Positions 54,694 to 58,306 of a stretch of 58,306 bases of DNA are shown piece after piece. The first letter of the stretch is position 1. Each line of letters starts with the position of its first letter. The notes beneath the pieces were generated by a model. The model worked only from the letters and a program-made list of their open reading frames with translations. It did no database searches and was not told the origin of the DNA. Made by a program: the position numbers and the translations under genes. This DNA comes from Bacteroidota bacterium (GTDB lineage Bacteria > Bacteroidota > Bacteroidia > NS11-12g > UBA955), in assembly GCA_947496065.1 (NCBI GenBank), contig CANMBF010000014.1, forward strand, positions 1 to 58,306, read 5' to 3'.

Positions 54694-55653
54694 TTATTCC
54701 ATGTTTAATTTTTCGGAAACGGCATAGCTGTTGCGGTCGCCACTGTTGCGACTTACCATCTCGCCTATAAACCCTGCTAAGAACAATTGGGTGCCAATGA
54801 TCATACTCACTAAGCCTAAATAAAACAATGGTGAGTCGGCCACCAAAGGCGCCTTTACATGTTTGGCCAAGTGTATCATCTTGTCAATTAATAAATACAT
54901 GGCAATAAAGAATCCTAATAGGAAACTCAATAAACCATACAATCCAAAAAAGTGCATTGGTTTTTTGCCAAATTTACCCATGAAAAAGATGGTCATTAAA
55001 TCGAGCAAGCCATTCACAAAACGGTTCAAACCAAATTTGGTCGTACCATATTTACGGGCGCGGTGTTCTACTACTTGTTCGCCTATTTTGGCGAAGCCAG
55101 CCGATTTGGCAATCACCGGAATATAGCGGTGCATCTCACCGTATACTTCTATATTTTTAACAACTTCAGAACTATAAGCTTTCAAGCCGCAATTAAAATC
55201 GTGCAAATAAATACCACTCATTTTGCGGGTCGCCAAATTGAATAATTTGGTAGGCAAAGTTTTGCTAAACGGATCGTAGCGTTTCTTTTTCCAACCAGAA
55301 ATAATATGATAATTTTCTTCCCTAATTCTGCGATACAAATCTGGTATTTCTTCAGGACTGTCTTGCAAGTCGGCATCCATGGTGATGATGACATCGCCTT
55401 TCGCTTCGGCAAAGCCGATGTTAAGCGCTGCTGATTTGCCGTAGTTTCTTCTGAACTTAATGCCTTTGATGTTGGCATTGTTTTTAACAAGGGTTTGTAT
55501 CACCGACCAACTTTTATCAGTACTCCCATCGTCAATGAAAAGTACTTCATACGTATAGTTGTTGGCCTGCATTACTTTTGCAATCCACTGTTCCAATTCA
55601 GGCAGCGATTCGTCTTCGTTGTATAATGGTATTACTAAGGATAGGTTAAGCAT
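54694..55653 (-). CDS. Glycosyltransferase family 2, membrane-anchored
   Basis: 319 residues. An N-terminal GT-A domain starts LSLVIPLYNEDESLPELEQW, with DDGSTD (41-46) and metal-binding DADLQD (93-98). Two C-terminal membrane helices (about 232-255 and 270-297) make it like dolichol-phosphate mannosyltransferase or ArnC types that load a sugar onto polyprenyl phosphate. It is upstream of the GT4 gene by 4 bases. Confidence 0.92.
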   Translation of the reverse strand: MLNLSLVIPLYNEDESLPELEQWIAKVMQANNYTYEVLFIDDGSTDKSWSVIQTLVKNNANIKGIKFRRNYGKSAALNIGFAEAKGDVIITMDADLQDSPEEIPDLYRRIREENYHIISGWKKKRYDPFSKTLPTKLFNLATRKMSGIYLHDFNCGLKAYSSEVVKNIEVYGEMHRYIPVIAKSAGFAKIGEQVVEHRARKYGTTKFGLNRFVNGLLDLMTIFFMGKFGKKPMHFFGLYGLLSFLLGFFIAMYLLIDKMIHLAKHVKAPLVADSPLFYLGLVSMIIGTQLFLAGFIGEMVSRNSGDRNSYAVSEKLNME

Positions 55654-55723
55654 TGTGGTTCTTTTTTGTGAATGTGTTAAAGTGGTTTCTCAAAAAAATA
55701 TAAAATTAAATTGAACTGTAAAT

Positions 55724-57007
55724 TTATTGGTTGAAATGGTAAAACGGTCCGTTAAAAGTAGCCTCAACAGCATACGGTAATGGCTTGTCTAAATAGTAAG
55801 TATTGCTTGACAAAGAACGGTTGTTAAAGCGCGACAAGATGGTTTGTTTGTGCGGATTTACAATGGTGATATGCGCTTGGTTGCCAATGGCAATTGAACT
55901 AATCGTTTGTCCTAAAATAGCAGCAGGATTGAAATTAAATTTTTCGAACAAAGTCGCATCGTCCATACTAGGGTGAAACCTGTTGCGCCCTTCAATGGCA
56001 AGGCTCAGAGCTATTTGAATACTGATAGCACCAAAGCTAGCATAATCAAATTCAACGGCTTTGTTTTCTATTTCTTGTGGATGGTGGTCGGAGCAAATGG
56101 CATCAATGGTGCCATCGGCAAGGCCTTCCCATAAAGCTTTTACATCGTTGGCCTGACGCAAAGGGGGCATTAATTTTAAATTGGTGTCGAAGTCCATTAA
56201 AGTTTCGTCGGTCAATACCAAATTCATAACAGCTATATCAGATGTAATAGCGGTACCTGCAGCTTTTGCTTGGCGAATTAATTCAACTGATTTTTCGGTG
56301 CTCACTTTGCTTATGTGAATGCGGGTTTGGTGGTAGTCGGCCAATTCAATTTCGCGTTGTACCATCAAGTATTCGGCCATGGGTGGTATGCCTTTTAAAC
56401 CCAGGCTAACAGCAATAGGTCCTTCGGCCATTTGACCTTTACCCGTTAATGATTCATCGTTACAAAAACTATAAATAAGACCGTTAAAACTTTTGACATA
56501 TTGCATGGCCCTGCTTTGTGTGCCTGAATTTTGTATGGCGTAGTTGGCGTTGGCATAGCCTATGGCACCACTGAGTTTCATGTCATACATTTCGGCCATG
56601 TCATTCTCTTTAAGATTATTTGTAATTGCGCCCAGTGGTAAGAATTCAATTGGGTTATCGGAATTCTGACGCATTACAAATTCAATGTCTGATTTGGTTT
56701 GTCGCACGGGATTTGAATTCGGCAACAACGCAATTTTATGGTAACCACCGGCAATGGCGGCTTGTGCTAATGAGTGAAAAGTTTCGCGGTGTTCAAGACC
56801 TGGGTCGCTACTGTTGCAGCGGGTATCGATAAAACATGGGGTTGCCAAACATTCGTTATAAGCCAATACTTTGCACCCTTCTGAAGGCTCAATAGTTGTC
56901 GCAATGGCTGTGATAAGGCCGTTCTCTACAGCAATGTCAACTGTCTGTCCGTTGTATGGTGAATGGCTATCGGAAACGACAACCTGTTTAAGCAGATAAT
57001 TTTGCAT
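55724..57007 (-). CDS. Dihydroorotase-like protein without metal-binding histidines
   Basis: 427 residues, amidohydrolase fold. The order of elements matches PyrC: CFIDTRCNSSDPG (61-70), then later RIHISKVST and CSDHHPQE near residue 305. The canonical D-x-H-x-H-x-R-x-P-G reads D61-T-R63-C-N65-S-S67-D-P-G, so both zinc-binding histidines and the substrate arginine are replaced. It is likely a catalytically dead homologue, like the PyrC' partners of aspartate transcarbamoylase in some bacteria; an active pyrC should lie elsewhere. It overlaps the upstream gene by 20 bases. Confidence 0.85.
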   Translation of the reverse strand: MQNYLLKQVVVSDSHSPYNGQTVDIAVENGLITAIATTIEPSEGCKVLAYNECLATPCFIDTRCNSSDPGLEHRETFHSLAQAAIAGGYHKIALLPNSNPVRQTKSDIEFVMRQNSDNPIEFLPLGAITNNLKENDMAEMYDMKLSGAIGYANANYAIQNSGTQSRAMQYVKSFNGLIYSFCNDESLTGKGQMAEGPIAVSLGLKGIPPMAEYLMVQREIELADYHQTRIHISKVSTEKSVELIRQAKAAGTAITSDIAVMNLVLTDETLMDFDTNLKLMPPLRQANDVKALWEGLADGTIDAICSDHHPQEIENKAVEFDYASFGAISIQIALSLAIEGRNRFHPSMDDATLFEKFNFNPAAILGQTISSIAIGNQAHITIVNPHKQTILSRFNNRSLSSNTYYLDKPLPYAVEATFNGPFYHFNQ

Positions 57008-58306
57008 GGGGCTTTAAAAATCTTATCAAAAGTATTTCAATCAGTAAAAAAAACAAAACAAAAATAATGCACCATTTCCAAAGCGGGGTGCCTTTGAGCG
57101 AGGCAGCATATTCGGCAGATAATTTTTCGGCACTGCCCGAAAATAATTGCGCGCCATTTTGTGTGGCCATATTTTCTAATTCCGATTCGCTGAAGGTTCG
57201 GGTATCACTCTCTTTGCGGTTCATGTTGAAAGAAAGGCCGAGCAAAGTTGAATCACTATTGTTAAGCATTGCTTGGTAGTCTCCTGCTTGTCCAATCTCA
57301 CCATTGGTGTTTAAAAATAGTTCACCATCTATGTTTATAACTTCGGTCATGAAGCGGCTGTTGCCCAGTTGTAAAGTGATGCCCCGTTCTGAAATATAGG
57401 GTAATCCTGTGGCAATGCTTTCAATTTGTGCGCATTGGAAATACAAAGGCGCATCGTATTGCATCAACATAGCAGCCTTCAATAGAATAGGCACAAAGAA
57501 TGCGTGGTTTTGAAAATTGCTATACTCGGCATTCAAAGGGCTGCTGCAAACATATACTTGACCTTTGCCCATTTTAAAATTCGAAAGGAAATGAGCGCCA
57601 TTGTTTAACTTCATTATACCGATGTTCGATGGGGTAGTGGTGTTATAATAACGACTTACCAATGGCAAATCTGGCTGCTTAGGAACTTTCTCAAATAAGT
57701 TTTTAAAAATGGCATGTTCTAAATCAAAACTGCTCACTTTGCCATTTAATGTGATAGGATTCTCATCAATGCTGAAGCCCATAGCACTCGCCAAATTTTG
57801 CAAACCGCCATAAGGTAAATTGGCTTGCGGAAAAATAAATAAGTTGCCGCCATTGTTGCAATATTTTTTGAGTTCACCTGCCATGCCATTGCTTAAGTTA
57901 TTGCTCCCTTCGATACAAATTAGTGAGGCTTTGTTAAACGCATTGAATTGCACAGCACCCGAGGCAAAACCTTGGTATTCGAAGCCTTGGGTTTGATCAA
58001 ACACAGCATTGATATACTGTTCTTTTTTATCGAAAATATTAATGACTTGAAAATCGGTTTTTAAATTTAAAGAGAAAAACAATTGATCGTCGAAGGCCAT
58101 GTTATCGCCTGTATGTTTCAAAACACAAGCGTGACTGCCACCAGCATCCAATACAAAATTAAAGACCTGTGTCGTTTTGGCATAGGGATTTATGTCGAAT
58201 GATGCAACGCCTTTGGGTTTATTGTCGATTAGTAAATCAACTGTTAAATCTTGTATTTCGTTGGGAGAATAATTTGAAACTTCAACAGCTAGGTTGTTGG
58301 TTTCTG
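56988..58306 (-). CDS. BatA-like membrane protein, 5' end outside the window
   Basis: The frame is open to the right edge (my translation of the last ~155 bases has no stop), so the N-terminus is missing; at least 438 residues are present. A Rossmann-like extracytoplasmic region (ASLICIEGSNNL; NGGNLFIFPQANLPYGG) precedes one C-terminal helix (WKWCIIFVLFFLLIEILLIRF). This resembles the C-terminal part of the BatA/aerotolerance-type membrane proteins of this phylum, whose N-terminus usually has two more helices. The stop overlaps the dihydroorotase-like start by 20 bases. Confidence 0.65.
   Translation of the reverse strand, partial: ETNNLAVEVSNYSPNEIQDLTVDLLIDNKPKGVASFDINPYAKTTQVFNFVLDAGGSHACVLKHTGDNMAFDDQLFFSLNLKTDFQVINIFDKKEQYINAVFDQTQGFEYQGFASGAVQFNAFNKASLICIEGSNNLSNGMAGELKKYCNNGGNLFIFPQANLPYGGLQNLASAMGFSIDENPITLNGKVSSFDLEHAIFKNLFEKVPKQPDLPLVSRYYNTTTPSNIGIMKLNNGAHFLSNFKMGKGQVYVCSSPLNAEYSNFQNHAFFVPILLKAAMLMQYDAPLYFQCAQIESIATGLPYISERGITLQLGNSRFMTEVINIDGELFLNTNGEIGQAGDYQAMLNNSDSTLLGLSFNMNRKESDTRTFSESELENMATQNGAQLFSGSAEKLSAEYAASLKGTPLWKWCIIFVLFFLLIEILLIRFLKPHAKLSA

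Noticed and set aside
1-58306. tRNA or rRNA genes
   Set aside because: Scanning the intergenic gaps showed no cloverleaf-like sequence with a TTCRA loop and CCA end, and no rRNA signature.

Overview
The window looks like chromosome of a Bacteroidota (Bacteroidetes) bacterium. The DNA is AT-rich. Many genes are preceded by the phylum's promoter, a TTG about 19-22 bases before TAnnTTTG, and Shine-Dalgarno sequences are mostly absent. There is a secreted protein with a type IX secretion C-terminal domain, many lipoproteins and outer-membrane beta-barrels, and a rhomboid protease with the phylum's typical C-terminal tail. I see no rRNA, tRNA, CRISPR array, prophage or transposase. The lineage within the phylum cannot be fixed from this sequence.

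Layout. 1-6300: TPR protein, PaaN-like aldehyde dehydrogenase, YceI lipoprotein, MarC membrane protein, NlpC/P60 hydrolase and S-adenosylhomocysteine hydrolase. 6541-16067: one long co-directional molybdenum cofactor operon (moaA, moeA, a TauE/SafE transporter, mobA, moaD, a MoeB-rhodanese fusion, moaE, fdhD, a YdeP/FdhF-type molybdoenzyme, a MoaC-MoaB fusion). It carries nearly everything needed to make bis-MGD cofactor and load it into the molybdoenzyme encoded in the same operon. 16110-29000: mostly housekeeping genes (exonuclease/GIY-YIG fusion, T9SS cargo, glutamine cyclotransferase, uvrA, ABC permease, citrate synthase, ABC-F ATPase, truA, purQ). 29216-30176: a small SET-domain gene next to a gene for a Lys/Ala/Pro-only histone H1-like protein, with two inverted repeats and two promoter boxes upstream. 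30306-42275: M1 peptidase, TPR protein coupled to a ComA-like phosphosulfolactate synthase, YqeY, small envelope proteins, clpC and dnaB. 42290-44503: a hipBA toxin-antitoxin locus bracketed by an imperfect inverted repeat of about 80 bases. 44518-58306: nuclease/rhomboid pair, TPR protein, purA-fur, di-haem peroxidase, two beta-barrels, a repeat-rich gap with a small basic lipoprotein, two glycosyltransferases, a dihydroorotase homologue lacking metal-binding histidines, and the 3' part of a BatA-like membrane protein that runs off the window.

Most interesting points: (1) the SET methyltransferase/H1-like pair, a candidate bacterial chromatin-modification module; (2) hipBA sitting between two inverted copies of a repeat, each placed just after the stop codon of a flanking gene; (3) the self-contained Moco operon, with a strong Shine-Dalgarno and an AGG-rich arginine codon pattern unlike its neighbours; (4) promoter boxes so close to start codons that several mRNAs should be leaderless, which also corrects several gene starts.
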